The notes: generated from the letters alone by a model not told the origin. Positions 1-10,371 are shown, counted from the first letter of the stretch. The stretch is DNA of 64,000 nucleotides from Samsonia erythrinae (GCF_004342665.1 NZ_SMBY01000011.1:44687-108686); one strand, 5' to 3'. Numbers and translations: made by a program.

Positions 1-1162
1 TACCGCGGTAAGATTTGAATGCACGCCCCTGATACAGTTCGATTTCTCCCGGGGATTCTTCCGTCCCCGCCAGCATCGAACCGACCATGACACAGGCCGC
101 GCCTGCGGCGATGGCTTTCGCGATGTCGCCGGAGAAACGGATGCCGCCGTCCGCAATGACCGGAATGCCGGTGCCTTCCAGCGCTTCGACCGCATCGGAG
201 ATCGCCGTAATCTGCGGTACGCCGACCCCAGTCACGATACGCGTCGTGCAGATAGAACCCGGGCCGATACCCACTTTCACCGCACTGACTCCGGCATCGG
301 CGAGCGCCTTCGCGCCTGCGCCCGTTGCAACGTTGCCGCCGATAATTTCGAGGTTCGGGTATTTCGCGCGTGTTTCACGAATACGCTGCAATACGCCTTC
401 GGAATGGCCATGTGAGGAGTCAATCAACAGGACGTCAACGCCTGCGGCAACCAGCGCATCAACGCGCTCTTCGTTACCCGCGCCGGCACCAACCGCCGCC
501 CCGACGCGCAGGCGACCGTGTTCGTCTTTGCAGGCGTTTGGTTTACGCTCGGCTTTCTGGAAATCTTTTACCGTGATCATGCCGAGCAGGTGAAATTGCT
601 CGTCAACGACCAGCGCTTTCTCGACGCGTTTTTCATGCATTTTTTGCAGCACAACGTCACGCGCTTCGCCTTCTTTAACGGTGACCAGACGCGCTTTCGG
701 CGTCATGAACGCGCTGACCGGTTTTTCCAGATCGGTCACAAAACGCACGTCGCGACCGGTGATAATCCCCACCAGCTCGTTGTCTTTAGCAACCACCGGA
801 TAACCTGCGAAGCCATTACGCTCGGTCAGCGCTTTCACTTCACGCAGCGTGGTTTCCGGAGTAACCGTTTGCGGATCAACCACCACGCCGCTTTCGTGTT
901 TTTTCACGCGGCTGACTTCTTCAGCCTGACGCTCAATGGACATGTTTTTGTGAATAAAGCCCAGCCCCCCTTCCTGCGCCAGCGCAATAGCCAGACCAGA
1001 TTCAGTCACGGTGTCCATCGCGGCGGACAGCATAGGAATGTTGAGGCGAATGTTTTTCGTCAACTGCGTGGACAGGTCAGCAGTATTCGGCAGAACAGTG
1101 GAGTGTGCGGGAACCAGGAGGACGTCATCAAACGTTAGTGCTTCTTTAGCGATACGTAGCAT
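1..1162 (-). CDS. guaB: IMP dehydrogenase GuaB, N-terminal 387 residues (cut by window edge)
   Basis: Oxidises IMP to XMP with NAD+, the committed step of GMP synthesis, in the cytoplasm. The reading frame starts [20 protein letters not shown] at 1162 and is still open at base 1, so about 100 of the usual 487-488 residues are missing. The order is the first part of the TIM barrel, a pair of CBS domains at about residues 93-205, then the barrel again with the catalytic-loop motif [11 protein letters not shown] (Cys near residue 305) and the phosphate-binding IADGGI. It is divergent from xseA as in E. coli. A TATAAT box and a PurR-like site lie upstream, so purine repression is likely. Identification is by direct recognition of a very conserved sequence. 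Confidence 0.97.
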   Translation of the reverse strand, partial: MLRIAKEALTFDDVLLVPAHSTVLPNTADLSTQLTKNIRLNIPMLSAAMDTVTESGLAIALAQEGGLGFIHKNMSIERQAEEVSRVKKHESGVVVDPQTVTPETTLREVKALTERNGFAGYPVVAKDNELVGIITGRDVRFVTDLEKPVSAFMTPKARLVTVKEGEARDVVLQKMHEKRVEKALVVDEQFHLLGMITVKDFQKAERKPNACKDEHGRLRVGAAVGAGAGNEERVDALVAAGVDVLLIDSSHGHSEGVLQRIRETRAKYPNLEIIGGNVATGAGAKALADAGVSAVKVGIGPGSICTTRIVTGVGVPQITAISDAVEALEGTGIPVIADGGIRFSGDIAKAIAAGAACVMVGSMLAGTEESPGEIELYQGRAFKSYRG

Positions 1163-1215
1163 GGGCAATATCTCACCAAGGTGGATGTGGAGAATAGATA
1201 AAATATTGCCGTGGC

Positions 1216-1241
1216 ATTATACAGAGCGTAATCGGTTGCCT
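1216..1241 (-). promoter_or_regulatory. guaB promoter -10 with overlapping PurR-like operator
   Basis: On the minus strand a perfect TATAAT lies at 1221-1216. Just upstream, 1241-1226 reads AGGCAACCGATTACGC, which matches the PurR consensus ACGCAAACGTTTGCGT at 11 of 16 positions. A PurR site over the -35/-10 spacer is expected for guaBA from E. coli. The operator match is partial; the -10 is clear. Confidence 0.5.
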
Positions 1242-1334
1242 CCAGCATTATTTTATTAAAATGCTTGATTACCTGTTCCAGCCGGGTAGTATCAGTTAAT
1301 TAAGTCGCTGTTTTAAAATTTGATCTGGCTCACA

Positions 1335-2723
1335 ATGTCTCACTTCCCCTCTTCTGCAATTTTTACCGTCAGCCGTCTGAATCAGACGGTCAGGCAACTG
1401 TTGGAAATGGAAATGGGCCAGATCTGGCTCTCCGGCGAGATCTCCAACTTTTCTCAGCCCTCATCCGGCCACTGGTATTTCACGTTGAAGGATGAACGTG
1501 CTCAGGTGCGCTGCGCGATGTTCCGCAACAGCAACCGCAGAGTGACGTTCCGCCCGCAAAACGGTCAGCAGGTGCTGATCCGTGCGGCTATTACGTTGTA
1601 TGAACCTCGCGGTGATTACCAGCTGCTGGCGGAAAGTATGCAGCCCGCCGGCGACGGCCTGTTGCAGCAACAGTTTGAAGAACTTAAACAGAAACTTGCC
1701 GCCGAAGGGTTGTTCGACCAGCAGTTTAAGCAGGCGCTCCCTTCGCCCGCCAGACAGATCGGCGTGATTACGTCAGCCAGCGGCGCCGCCTTGCACGATA
1801 TCTTGCAGGTATTGCAGCGCCGCGATCCGTCGCTGCCGGTCATCGTGTACCCGACGTCGGTGCAAGGCGCAGAAGCGCCGCTACAGATTGCTCGCGCCAT
1901 TGAACTGGCCAACCAGCGGGACGAGTGTGATGCGCTCATCGTCGGGCGCGGCGGCGGCTCGTTGGAAGATCTGTGGAGCTTTAATGATGAACGGGTCGCC
2001 CGCGCCATCTTCGCCAGCCACATTCCCATCGTCAGCGCCGTCGGCCATGAAACCGATGTCACCATAGCCGATTTCGTCGGCGACCTGCGCGCGCCCACAC
2101 CGTCCGCCGCTGCCGAGTTAGTGAGCCGTAACCAACTGGAGCTGTTGCGCCAGATACAGTCCCAGCGTCAGCGGTTGGAAATGGCGATGGATTATTACCT
2201 CGCCCAGCGCAACCGGGAATTTGTCCGTCTGCATCATCGACTGCAACAGCAGCACCCGCAACTACGGTTGGCGCGCCAGCAGGCACAGTTGGTCAAACTG
2301 CGCCAACGTCTGGATGACGCCATGCAGCAGCAGCTTCGGCAGATCTCACGCCGGAGTGAACGCTTACAACAGCGCCTGATGCAACAGCAGCCACAGACGC
2401 GGATCCATCGTGCGCAGCAGCGGTTACAGCAACTTCGCTATCAAATGCAGAGCGCAGTAGAGCGCCAGTTGAATCAGCATAAGCAAAAGCTGGGCATGGC
2501 CTGCTCGCATCTGGAAGGCGTCAGCCCGCTGGCGACGCTGGCGCGCGGCTATAACGTGACCACCGCCCCGGACGGAAAAGTGCTGAAAGACATCAGCCAA
2601 ATTGCACCCGGCGACACGCTGAAAACCCGCTTGCAGACGGGCTGGGTGGAAAGTCAGGTGACAACGCTGGTTCCCCATGCTAATCGCGCCAAAAAGCGGC
2701 GTAACGTCACGCCCTCGTCATAA
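1335..2723 (+). CDS. xseA: Exodeoxyribonuclease VII large subunit XseA
   Basis: Large subunit of exonuclease VII, which with XseB degrades single-stranded DNA in both directions to short oligonucleotides. 462 residues from the ATG at 1335; a TTG at 1320 would add five residues, but the ATG matches the E. coli start ([20 protein letters not shown]). An N-terminal OB-fold (about 1-110) is followed by the catalytic domain with [27 protein letters not shown] and [15 protein letters not shown], then a long glutamine-rich coiled coil (about 290-400) and a short C-terminal segment with [10 protein letters not shown]. Divergent from guaB. xseB is normally elsewhere and is not in the window. Confidence 0.97.
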   Translation: MSHFPSSAIFTVSRLNQTVRQLLEMEMGQIWLSGEISNFSQPSSGHWYFTLKDERAQVRCAMFRNSNRRVTFRPQNGQQVLIRAAITLYEPRGDYQLLAESMQPAGDGLLQQQFEELKQKLAAEGLFDQQFKQALPSPARQIGVITSASGAALHDILQVLQRRDPSLPVIVYPTSVQGAEAPLQIARAIELANQRDECDALIVGRGGGSLEDLWSFNDERVARAIFASHIPIVSAVGHETDVTIADFVGDLRAPTPSAAAELVSRNQLELLRQIQSQRQRLEMAMDYYLAQRNREFVRLHHRLQQQHPQLRLARQQAQLVKLRQRLDDAMQQQLRQISRRSERLQQRLMQQQPQTRIHRAQQRLQQLRYQMQSAVERQLNQHKQKLGMACSHLEGVSPLATLARGYNVTTAPDGKVLKDISQIAPGDTLKTRLQTGWVESQVTTLVPHANRAKKRRNVTPSS

Positions 2724-2940
2724 AAAGTTCCGCAAAGGATTTTTCCTAAAACGGCAGCGATCCCCCCACTATCGCCACCGACATCTGAACTATACTCATT
2801 TCCAGGTCACTAAATTATATTCGCCGTCTTTAACTGACATCTTGCCAGTCTCTGCATAACGAACGGGATTGACCAGAAAGACGGTAAGTGCTGTTGATCG
2901 TCTGCGTTACCCTGATGAGCGCCCTTCAAGGAGATAAGGT

Positions 2941-3984
2941 ATGAAATCCAGACCGATTTGTAGCGTGATCCCCCCTTATATTCTGCACCGAATCATTGCG
3001 AATGGCACAGACGATCAGCGTCACTGCGCACAACAAACCCTGATGCACGTACAGTCATTAATGGCCAGTCACAGCCCCCGCCCGGAACCCCATGAGACCG
3101 TGCCCGCAGGACAGGCGCATCGCAGCATTCACGATGCGGAACATCAGCAACAGCTGCCCGGCAAGCAGGTACGGGCTGAAGGACAGCCCAGCAATGGTGA
3201 TATTGCCGTGGATGAAGCCTATGACTACCTTGGCGCAACCTATGATTTCTTCTGGAAGGTTTTCCAGCGTAATTCACTGGATGCGAAAGGGCTGATGCTC
3301 ACCGGTACGGTGCACTATGGTCAGGACTATCAGAACGCGTTCTGGAATGGACAGCAGATGGTATTCGGTGATGGCGACGGTAAAATCTTCAACCGCTTCA
3401 CGATTGCGCTTGATGTGATCGCGCACGAGCTGACTCACGGCATTACCGAACATGAAGCAGGATTGATTTATTTCCGTCAGTCAGGGGCGCTCAATGAATC
3501 GCTGTCGGACGTCTTTGGCTCGATGGTTAAGCAGTACCATCTGGGGCAAACCGCCGAACAGGCCGACTGGATTATCGGCGCCGGGCTGCTGGCTGATGGC
3601 ATTCACGGTCTGGGTCTGCGCTCGATGTCAAATCCAGGCACGGCCTATGACGACCTGCTGCTCGGCGTTGATCCGCAACCTGCTCACATGAATGAGTATG
3701 TGAACACCCGCGAAGACAACGGCGGCGTACATTTAAACTCTGGCATTCCCAACCGCGCGTTTTATCTGGCGGCCACCGCGCTGGGCGGCCATTCCTGGGA
3801 GAAAGCCGGCCCGATCTGGTACGACACCCTGTGCGATGAGACGCTACCACAAAACGCGGATTTTGAAGTTTTCGCACGTTACACCATCCGGCATGCCGCA
3901 AAACGCTTTAACCCTACCGTTGCCGATATGATCAAACAGTCGTGGGAAACCGTGGGCATAGAGGTAAGACAGGAGTTCTTATGA
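2941..3984 (+). CDS. prt1: Protealysin-type M4 metalloprotease Prt1
   Basis: 347-residue thermolysin-family (M4) zinc protease, the length and N-terminus of Prt1 of soft-rot Erwinia. The zinc site is HELTH at 162-166 with the third ligand Glu186 in NESLSD; GGVHLNSGIPNRAF at 261-274 supplies the catalytic His264. There is no Sec signal peptide; the N-terminus carries a short propeptide-like stretch with IPPYILHRI, as in protealysin and grimelysin of Serratia. A strong ribosome site (aaggagat) precedes ATG 2941. Its TGA overlaps the ATG of the next gene, an emfourin-like inhibitor, so the two are translationally coupled. The pair sits between core genes xseA and yfgJ and is an accessory insertion. 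Secretion route and substrate cannot be read from the sequence. Confidence 0.93.
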   Translation: MKSRPICSVIPPYILHRIIANGTDDQRHCAQQTLMHVQSLMASHSPRPEPHETVPAGQAHRSIHDAEHQQQLPGKQVRAEGQPSNGDIAVDEAYDYLGATYDFFWKVFQRNSLDAKGLMLTGTVHYGQDYQNAFWNGQQMVFGDGDGKIFNRFTIALDVIAHELTHGITEHEAGLIYFRQSGALNESLSDVFGSMVKQYHLGQTAEQADWIIGAGLLADGIHGLGLRSMSNPGTAYDDLLLGVDPQPAHMNEYVNTREDNGGVHLNSGIPNRAFYLAATALGGHSWEKAGPIWYDTLCDETLPQNADFEVFARYTIRHAAKRFNPTVADMIKQSWETVGIEVRQEFL

Positions 3985-4325
3985 AGACGTTGCCGGAGCT
4001 CAACGAAGATGCCATCGTCGAATTGGCTCGCGAAGGCGGGTTCGCCTGGATCCCTGCCCTTTCCGGGCCACGACGTTTTGCTCTCGCCAGTATGCCGTCA
4101 TCCGAACGGGAGCGTATTTGCAACGCCATCCGTAACGCCTTTCCTCTGGCGCGCGAGCCCGGAGAACCCGACGGGCCGGGCCGTGGCGACCAATTCTACT
4201 ACCGCATCCACATCAGCTACCGTCACCCCCAGAAAAATGAGTATGCCGACATCATCCTGCTCATCCCCGAAGACAGTGCGCCGCCGGAACTCAGCGAGCT
4301 GTGGCGCAATGGCGTACAGGAGTAA
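3981..4325 (+). CDS. Emfourin-like inhibitor of the adjacent M4 protease
   Basis: 114-residue cytoplasmic-looking protein with no signal peptide. It starts at ATG 3981, overlapping the prt1 stop (ATGA), with AGGAG at 3971-3975 inside the end of prt1. Small proteins of this size and position beside protealysin-like proteases form the emfourin (M4in) family, slow tight-binding inhibitors first characterised with Serratia protealysin. Visible features are a helical start (LPELNEDAIVELAREGGFAWIP), a basic/aromatic strand region, then DQFYYRIHISY and ADIILLIPEDSAPPEL, which looks like a small beta sheet. Assignment rests on position, size and resemblance; inhibition is inferred. A longer in-frame upstream ATG (3942) lies within prt1 and is less likely. 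Confidence 0.8.
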   Translation: MKTLPELNEDAIVELAREGGFAWIPALSGPRRFALASMPSSERERICNAIRNAFPLAREPGEPDGPGRGDQFYYRIHISYRHPQKNEYADIILLIPEDSAPPELSELWRNGVQE

Positions 4326-4333
4326 CAGCAGGC

Positions 4334-4570
4334 TTAGTTGGCCGGCGCATAACGCAACACTACGCGCCGTTTGGAAATCATCCCGTGCTGCTGACAGAAG
4401 TAATCCACCGCTCCGCAGGCTTTCAGTTCCTGAAGTAAGTGATTACACTCAGGACAACGCTCTTCTCGTTTATAGCGTATCTGGCACAGCGTGCACAGGT
4501 ACACGCTCTCGCTCTGCCACACCATCACATGATGGCAATCAGGACAACACGCCTCCATCTTCTCCTCCAT
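4334..4570 (-). CDS. yfgJ: Zinc-ribbon protein YfgJ
   Basis: 78-residue protein with four CxxC pairs or singlets (CPDC, CTLC, CPEC, then ACGAVDYFC), giving two zinc ribbons, and the YfgJ signature LKACGAVDYFC followed by ISKRRV. The E. coli homologue is 71 residues and lies between xseA and der, as here. Function is unknown. ATG 4570 gives a slightly extended N-terminus; a second ATG at 4558 would fit the E. coli length better. It is transcribed toward the prt1 pair and ends 9 bp from the end of the inhibitor gene. Confidence 0.9.
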   Translation of the reverse strand: MEEKMEACCPDCHHVMVWQSESVYLCTLCQIRYKREERCPECNHLLQELKACGAVDYFCQQHGMISKRRVVLRYAPAN

Positions 4571-4606
4571 TTCAGCTCTCGACGCGAACGCAACGGTTAT
4601 CAGAGA

Positions 4607-5566
4607 TTAAATAATATTGAGGGCACGCAACACAGAAAGACCAATGGCAATCATGAAAAAAGCCCCCACCGTCGTCAATCCAATGATATTCGCCGCCAGC
4701 GTGGCATCGCCCCCCATCGCACGCGTCATCGCGTAACTGCCTGCTGCGGTTGGCGTTGAAGAAAACAGGAAGATGATACCCAATTCAACGCCACGAAACC
4801 CCATGAGCCATCCTCCCGCAGTAAGCAGTCCCGGCACGACGAATATCTTCGCCACGGAAGACAATACCGCGACATTGGATGAGCGAAACATACTGCGCCA
4901 CTCCAGACTGGCGCCCGCGCACAGCAGCGCTAACGGCAACGCCATCGAGGAGATAAAACCGCCAGTTTGCTTGATCACGCCCGGCATCGGCAGTTGGCTT
5001 TGTCCATACGCCGCCCCAAGCAACAAACCAATAATCAGCGGGTTCGTCACAATGCCTCGCAGTAACAGGCTTACCGGGATCTTCTGTTCAGGCGACTGCC
5101 GCTGCAAACTGCGCGTCAGCGTAATCACAGACAGCGAGTTAAACATAATCACCGTCACCATCAGATACAGAGAGCCGACGGCCACGCCTTCATCGCCATA
5201 CGCGCTCATCGCAAAGGCCAGCCCCATCACCCCCGTATTCGAACGAAAGCCACCCTGTACAAAAATGCCACGCGCCCTTGGATCTTTGACTAAACGCACC
5301 GCCGCGATTTCCAGCAACAGAAATGTCGCCAATGTACCAATTACGCCATAAACCACCAGTAACCACTGGTTGGCGAAAGACTGGTGATGATTAGCGATAC
5401 TAAAAAATAGCAGGCAAGGAAGAGAAAGATTAAACACGACTCGCATTGCGGTATCGCAAAACGCATCGTTAATCAGATTGAGTTTGCGTAACGCGATACC
5501 AATCAACAACATCAGTAAATTCGGCATGGTCACGCTGAACGCAAAACTCCAGGTTTCCCAGGACAT
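4607..5566 (-). CDS. AEC (auxin efflux carrier) family permease
   Basis: 319-residue inner-membrane protein with about ten hydrophobic segments and the two-fold repeat typical of the AEC/membrane transport protein family (PF03547). N-terminal features are MPNLLMLLIGIALRK and the NLSLPCLLF crossover region; the C-terminal half has the helix-breaking SSTPTAAGSYAMTRAMGGD. Substrate is unknown: bacterial members move malate, malonate or other small organic acids, and the family name does not imply auxin. It lies between yfgJ and der, where E. coli has no such gene, so it is a lineage-specific insertion. The der terminator at 5605-5630 separates it from der. Confidence 0.88.
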   Translation of the reverse strand: MSWETWSFAFSVTMPNLLMLLIGIALRKLNLINDAFCDTAMRVVFNLSLPCLLFFSIANHHQSFANQWLLVVYGVIGTLATFLLLEIAAVRLVKDPRARGIFVQGGFRSNTGVMGLAFAMSAYGDEGVAVGSLYLMVTVIMFNSLSVITLTRSLQRQSPEQKIPVSLLLRGIVTNPLIIGLLLGAAYGQSQLPMPGVIKQTGGFISSMALPLALLCAGASLEWRSMFRSSNVAVLSSVAKIFVVPGLLTAGGWLMGFRGVELGIIFLFSSTPTAAGSYAMTRAMGGDATLAANIIGLTTVGAFFMIAIGLSVLRALNII

Positions 5567-5604
5567 GACTTTCCTTATGGCAAACGCCGCTCATCCAGAC
5601 AAAA

Positions 5605-5630
5605 CGGGGCGAATAATATTATTCGCCCCG
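5605..5630 (-). terminator. Terminator downstream of der
   Basis: A perfect palindrome of 26 bases (5605-5630, arms CGGGGCGAATAAT and ATTATTCGCCCCG). On the minus strand it is followed by TTTTG. It lies 9 bp past the der stop and reads as a Rho-independent terminator for the bamB-der unit. In the plus direction the stem is not followed by a T run. Confidence 0.8.
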
Positions 5631-5638
5631 ATGATGGG

Positions 5639-7126
5639 TTATTTACTTTTTTTAAGGTGCTGCATTAAACGTTTACGTTTACGCAGTTGGTTTGGCGTCA
5701 GCGTGTTGCGCTTATCCGCAAAAGGGTTTTCCCCTTCTTTAAACTGGATACGGATTGGCGTGCCCATCACGTCCAGCGAACGGCGATAGTAGTTCATCAG
5801 GTAACGTTTGTAGGAATCCGGCAGGTCTTTCACCTGATTACCGTGGATCACCACAATCGGCGGATTATAACCGCCGGCGTGCGCATATTTCAGCTTCACT
5901 CGACGGCCGCGCACCAACGGCGGCTGATGATCGTCAACCGCCATTTGCATGATGCGCGTCAACATCGCCGTACCGACGCGCCGCGTGGCGCAGGCATAGG
6001 CTTCAGTGACGGATTCAAACAGGTTGCCGACGCCGCTGCCATGTAGCGCGGAAATGAAGTGAATTCGGGCAAAATCGATAAAACCGAGGCGCAGATCCAA
6101 CGTCTCTTTTACCTGTTCACGCACGTCTTGCGACAAGCCATCCCACTTGTTCACCACAATCACCAGTGAACGCCCACTATTGAGGATAAAGCCCAACAGT
6201 GAGAGATCCTGATCGGAAATGCCTTCGCGTGCATCGATAACCAGCAGCACCACATTGGCATCTTCAATCGCCTGTAATGTTTTGATGACGGAAAATTTTT
6301 CTACCGTATCCGTCACTTTGCCGCGCTTACGCACCCCGGCGGTATCGATCAACACATATTCACGTTCGTCACGCACCATAGGGATATAGATGCTGTCGCG
6401 TGTCGTGCCCGGCATGTCGTACACCACCACACGTTCTTCCCCCAAAATGCGGTTAGTCAGCGTGGATTTACCCACATTGGGACGCCCGACAATCGCCAGT
6501 TTGATCGGCAATTCCTCAGGGTTAAAATCGTCTTCCGGCTCTTCTTCAGCAACCTGTTCTTTTGCTTCCTGTGCCGCCCAGTAAGCCGCGTTTTCTTCTT
6601 CCTCGGTGAGTTCAACCGGCTCCTCGACGTCATCCTGTACAAACGGCAGCAGAACCGTTTCAAGCAACGAGGTCACACCGCGACCATGAGAAGCGGCGAT
6701 GGGATACACTTCCCCCATGCCCAGCGAATAGAAATCCGCCGTAACCATATCCGGGTCAAGGCCATCGGTTTTGTTGGCGACCAGAACCGTCGTCTTTTCA
6801 CGGCTACGTAGATGCTTGGCAATGCCTTCATCCGCCGGCATCAAGCCAGCACGGGCGTCCACCATGAACAACACGATATCGGCTTCTTCAATCGCCACCA
6901 GCGATTGGCCCGCCATGTGTGTTTCCACACCGTCTTCCGCACCGTCGATCCCGCCGGTATCGACGATAATAAACTCATGCCCTTCCACTTCTGCACGACC
7001 ATACTTGCGGTCACGTGTCAGCCCAGGGAAATCCGCCACTAATGCATCACGGGTACGCGTTAAGCGGTTAAACAGCGTGGACTTTCCCACATTCGGACGC
7101 CCGACCAGCGCGACGACAGGTATCAT
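5639..7126 (-). CDS. der: Ribosome-assembly GTPase Der (EngA)
   Basis: Essential tandem GTPase needed for 50S subunit maturation. 495 residues, the usual length. Two G domains carry G1 motifs GRPNVGKS at residues 9-16 and again near 210, G3 motifs DTGGI and DTAGV, and G4 motifs NKTDG and NKWDG. An acidic linker ([12 protein letters not shown] to EEEPEDD) separates them, and a KH-like C-terminal domain ends in a lysine-rich tail. Downstream of bamB on the same strand, as in E. coli. Confidence 0.97.
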   Translation of the reverse strand: MIPVVALVGRPNVGKSTLFNRLTRTRDALVADFPGLTRDRKYGRAEVEGHEFIIVDTGGIDGAEDGVETHMAGQSLVAIEEADIVLFMVDARAGLMPADEGIAKHLRSREKTTVLVANKTDGLDPDMVTADFYSLGMGEVYPIAASHGRGVTSLLETVLLPFVQDDVEEPVELTEEEENAAYWAAQEAKEQVAEEEPEDDFNPEELPIKLAIVGRPNVGKSTLTNRILGEERVVVYDMPGTTRDSIYIPMVRDEREYVLIDTAGVRKRGKVTDTVEKFSVIKTLQAIEDANVVLLVIDAREGISDQDLSLLGFILNSGRSLVIVVNKWDGLSQDVREQVKETLDLRLGFIDFARIHFISALHGSGVGNLFESVTEAYACATRRVGTAMLTRIMQMAVDDHQPPLVRGRRVKLKYAHAGGYNPPIVVIHGNQVKDLPDSYKRYLMNYYRRSLDVMGTPIRIQFKEGENPFADKRNTLTPNQLRKRKRLMQHLKKSK

Positions 7127-7189
7127 TGCTACAACCTCATTACTTATATTTCAATACGTTACAGCGAAACGCTCGCTGACGATAAAAAG

Positions 7190-7222
7190 ACGAAACGGCC
7201 CCTGATAATCTCAGGAGCCGTT
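7190..7222 (-). terminator. Hairpin between bamB and der (attenuator-like)
   Basis: On the minus strand AACGGCTCCTGA (7222-7211) pairs with TCAGGGGCCGTT (7205-7194), twelve pairs with one U-G, and a short T-rich stretch (TCTTTTTATC) follows a few bases later. It lies 49-77 bases past bamB and may partly terminate transcription before der. The distance to the T run makes a full terminator uncertain. Confidence 0.5.
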
Positions 7223-7270
7223 ATGAGAACGCAGCCAAAAACGCTGCGCTCCAAATCAATACGGTGTTGC

Positions 7271-8452
7271 TTAGCGAGTCAGCGCGTAGACGTCGCCGTT
7301 TTTCGCCTGAATCAACAGCTTATCGCTGGCAACCACAGGCTTGCTCAGGAAGCCTGAGCTATCCACTTGTTGCTGTGCCACAAAGCGACCATCCGCCGTA
7401 TTCAACCAGTGCAGATACCCTTCCGCATCACCCACCACCAGATAGCCGTTATACAGTACCGGTGCGGTTAAGTTGCGGTGCAGCAAATCGCTTTGGCGCC
7501 ACAGGCTCACGCCGCCATTCGTGTTCAATGCCACAACGCGATCGTCCTGATCCACCAGATAGATACGGTCGCCGTCAATAATGAAATCATGCACGGAACC
7601 CAGCTCACGCTTCCACAAAATCTGGCCAGAACGCAGATCAAGGGCGGTCATGTTGCCATTGTATCCCAAGGCATATACCACCTCGCCCGCCACAACCGGC
7701 GTGGTGTCGACGTCGTTCAGACGGTCAATTTCCGTCGCGCCGCTCGGTTGTGAAATACGCTGTTGCCAGATGAGCTGCCCCTGACCGATCAACACGGCAT
7801 TCACACGGCCATTGTCGCCGCCGACAATCGCTGCGCCAAATGCGGTTGTCGGCGCAGATTCACCGCGCAGAGACAACGTCGGCATATCCAGGTTGACGGT
7901 CCACTTAATCGTACCGTCCGCCTCGTTCAGCGCCTGCAACATGCCGTTGCTGGTGTGAACCAGCACCACGCCATCGCTGACGACAGGACGAGACAGCGCT
8001 TCGCCTGCCACCGTCGTTTGCCATGCCGGTGTGCCATCTTCCGCATTCAGCGCATAAACCTGCGCTCTTTCGCTGCCGACATAGACATGGTTGCCGGAAA
8101 CCGTTACGCCGCCAGACAGCAGCGCCGGGTTATTTCGGGAGAAAAAGTGAGTCTTCTCCGACAGGTCGGCACGCCAAATTTCTTTGCCGTCATTGAGATC
8201 CATCGCTTTCACCGTGCCATGACGGTCAGCAGCAAAAACGCGGTCATTCTGCCAGGCAGGATGAAGATTGGAATAAAACTCGCCAATGCCGCTGCCAACC
8301 GAGCTGTTCCACACCTTGGTCGGCGTGAACTGGTTTTCCACCTGCGGCAGTGGGGACATAGTGACAACATCTTCTTCGCTGTTGAACAGCGAACATCCGC
8401 TCAGCAGGGCAACAGAAACCAGACCTACCAACAGTGTTTTACGCAATTGCAT
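7271..8452 (-). CDS. bamB: Outer-membrane assembly lipoprotein BamB
   Basis: Component of the BAM complex that inserts beta-barrel proteins into the outer membrane; BamB binds BamA. 393 residues with a lipoprotein signal, LLSGC with Cys20, then an eight-bladed PQQ-type beta-propeller. The blades show repeated W-x-x and G-x-x-ALD or ALN patterns (VYALNAEDGTPAWQTTV, MTALDLRSGQILWKREL). It lies between yfgM and der in one minus-strand run as in E. coli; yfgM ends 10 bp upstream, so they are probably co-transcribed. Confidence 0.97.
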   Translation of the reverse strand: MQLRKTLLVGLVSVALLSGCSLFNSEEDVVTMSPLPQVENQFTPTKVWNSSVGSGIGEFYSNLHPAWQNDRVFAADRHGTVKAMDLNDGKEIWRADLSEKTHFFSRNNPALLSGGVTVSGNHVYVGSERAQVYALNAEDGTPAWQTTVAGEALSRPVVSDGVVLVHTSNGMLQALNEADGTIKWTVNLDMPTLSLRGESAPTTAFGAAIVGGDNGRVNAVLIGQGQLIWQQRISQPSGATEIDRLNDVDTTPVVAGEVVYALGYNGNMTALDLRSGQILWKRELGSVHDFIIDGDRIYLVDQDDRVVALNTNGGVSLWRQSDLLHRNLTAPVLYNGYLVVGDAEGYLHWLNTADGRFVAQQQVDSSGFLSKPVVASDKLLIQAKNGDVYALTR

Positions 8453-8462
8453 AGCATTCCTC

Positions 8463-9083
8463 TTAGCTGGACAGGTTATTCAGTTTCATACGCAGTAATG
8501 CTTGCTGTGCCTGCGATGGATTAGAAGATAACCCTTTATTGTAGGCGTCACGTGCAGCCTGATTATCCCCTTTGCTGACCAAAACATCGCCACGAATTTC
8601 CGCGGCCTGTGCTGCCCAACCTTCCAACTTGATGGCATCCAGCGTTTTCAGCGCCTCATCCGCTTTGTTTTCCTGCAACTGAACGCGCGCCAGACGCAGA
8701 TTCACCACCGCCAGCAGATCGGCATCTTTAGTCTGAGACTGTGCCTGAATCAGTTGCTGCGCGGCTTTTGCAAAATCCTTCTGCTCAACGTAATGACGAG
8801 CCAGTTCCAGAGAAGCCAGCGCACCGTAGGTGTTGTTATTCCCGGCGGTAAATTTTTCCGTTGCCGCAACGGCCTCCGCTTTACCTTCGGCCAGTTGCTG
8901 AGTCACCTGCTGATAAGACGCAGAGGCTGCCAGCGTGCTCTCACTCTGATGATTCTGCCAGAAACGCCAACCAACCAGTGCGCCGACGCCTAACACAACG
9001 CCGACAACCAGCGCCTTTCCGTTCTCCGCGAGGAAGCGACGTAGCGCATCAACCTGCTCATTCTCTGTGGTATAGACTTCCAC
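8463..9083 (-). CDS. yfgM: Periplasmic chaperone/ancillary SecYEG protein YfgM
   Basis: Membrane-anchored TPR-type protein that associates with SecYEG and PpiD at the periplasmic face. The GTG at 9083 gives 206 residues, exactly the E. coli length, with MEVYTTENEQVDALRRFLAE matching. A good ribosome site (GAGGAGAAAGAC) precedes it. The longer ATG frame back to 9161 runs into hisS and is rejected. One transmembrane segment at about 24-40 is followed by an alanine-rich helical TPR-like region. It is 13 bp downstream of hisS, so translational coupling is plausible. Confidence 0.95.
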   Translation of the reverse strand: MEVYTTENEQVDALRRFLAENGKALVVGVVLGVGALVGWRFWQNHQSESTLAASASYQQVTQQLAEGKAEAVAATEKFTAGNNNTYGALASLELARHYVEQKDFAKAAQQLIQAQSQTKDADLLAVVNLRLARVQLQENKADEALKTLDAIKLEGWAAQAAEIRGDVLVSKGDNQAARDAYNKGLSSNPSQAQQALLRMKLNNLSS

Positions 9084-9096
9084 GGTGTCTTTCTCC

Positions 9097-10371
9097 TCAA
9101 TCCAGTAACGCTGCCAGCCGCGATGCGACGTCGGCCTGTGCCAATGTATCCTGCTCGCCATTGCGCAGGTTTTTCACCACCACCTGACCGGCCGCCACCT
9201 CATTTTCACCTAACACCAGCGCGATGCGCGCGCCCCATTTGTCGGCTCTGGCAAATTGTTTCTTAAAATTACCGCCGCCGTAGTTAGTCATCAGTTTCAA
9301 CTGCGGCAGGGCATCACGTAATTTCTCCGCCAGCTGCATCGCGGCAACCTGCGTTCCCGCGCCGGAGGAAATCAGATAAGCATCCACGCCGGGCTGCGCT
9401 TTATATTCGGGGTTCACCGACTGCACCAGCAGCACCAGACGTTCAAGCCCCATAGCAAAACCCACCGCCGGGGTCGCATGCCCACCCAGTTGTTCCACCA
9501 TACCATCATAACGCCCACCGGCACAGACCGTGCCCTGAGCGCCCAGACTGGTCGTCACCCACTCAAATACGGTGCGATTATAATAATCCAGCCCGCGAAC
9601 CAGACGCGGATTAACGGTATATGGGATGCCAGCCTGCGTTAAAAGTTCACCCAGCGACTCAAAGTGCGCTCGCGATTCATCATCCAGATAGTCCGTCAGT
9701 ACCGGCGCATCATTCAGCAGCACTTGAATCTGCGGATTTTTCGTATCCAGAACGCGCAGCGGGTTAGTGTACATCCGGCGCAGGCAGTCTTCATCCAGTT
9801 GATCTTTATGCTGTTCGAGGAATGCCACCAGCGCGTCGCGATAGCGCGCGCGCGCATCCAGCGAGCCAATCGAGTTCAGTTCCAGCTTCACGTGCTCGGC
9901 AATGCCCAGCACTCGCCACCAGCGGGCGGTCATCAGGATCAGCTCGGCATCAATATCCGGTCCTTGCAAACCAAACACTTCGCACCCCAACTGATGAAAC
10001 TGGCGATAGCGCCCTTTCTGCGGACGCTCGTAGCGAAACATCGGACCGACGTACCACAGACGCTGTTCCTGATTATAAAGAATACCGTGTTCAATACCGG
10101 CGCGGACACAGCCCGCCGTCCCTTCCGGGCGCAGGGTCAGGCTATCGCCATTGCGATCGTCAAAGGTATACATCTCTTTTTCGACGACATCGGTCACTTC
10201 ACCGATTGCACGCTTAAACAGCGGCGTTTGTTCGACAATCGGTAAACGGATTTCATTGTAACCGTAACTGCTGAGCACCTGTTTCAGGCTGTTTTCAATA
10301 CGCTGCCACAGTGCCGTTTCGGCTGGCAGGTAATCGTTCATGCCGCGGATGGCTTGGATATTTTTTGCCAC
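9097..10371 (-). CDS. hisS: Histidyl-tRNA synthetase
   Basis: Class II aminoacyl-tRNA synthetase that charges tRNA-His. 424 residues, the normal enterobacterial length. Motif 1 region [16 protein letters not shown], motif 2 with [14 protein letters not shown] and [20 protein letters not shown], the histidine-specific [15 protein letters not shown] and [14 protein letters not shown], and motif 3 [13 protein letters not shown] are all present. The C-terminal anticodon-binding domain begins near 325. Same order (ispG-hisS-yfgM-bamB-der) as E. coli. Confidence 0.98.
   Translation of the reverse strand: MAKNIQAIRGMNDYLPAETALWQRIENSLKQVLSSYGYNEIRLPIVEQTPLFKRAIGEVTDVVEKEMYTFDDRNGDSLTLRPEGTAGCVRAGIEHGILYNQEQRLWYVGPMFRYERPQKGRYRQFHQLGCEVFGLQGPDIDAELILMTARWWRVLGIAEHVKLELNSIGSLDARARYRDALVAFLEQHKDQLDEDCLRRMYTNPLRVLDTKNPQIQVLLNDAPVLTDYLDDESRAHFESLGELLTQAGIPYTVNPRLVRGLDYYNRTVFEWVTTSLGAQGTVCAGGRYDGMVEQLGGHATPAVGFAMGLERLVLLVQSVNPEYKAQPGVDAYLISSGAGTQVAAMQLAEKLRDALPQLKLMTNYGGGNFKKQFARADKWGARIALVLGENEVAAGQVVVKNLRNGEQDTLAQADVASRLAALLD

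Noticed and set aside
9084..9161. Longer ATG-started form of yfgM
   Set aside because: It overlaps the hisS end; the GTG at 9083 has the better ribosome site and gives the exact family length.
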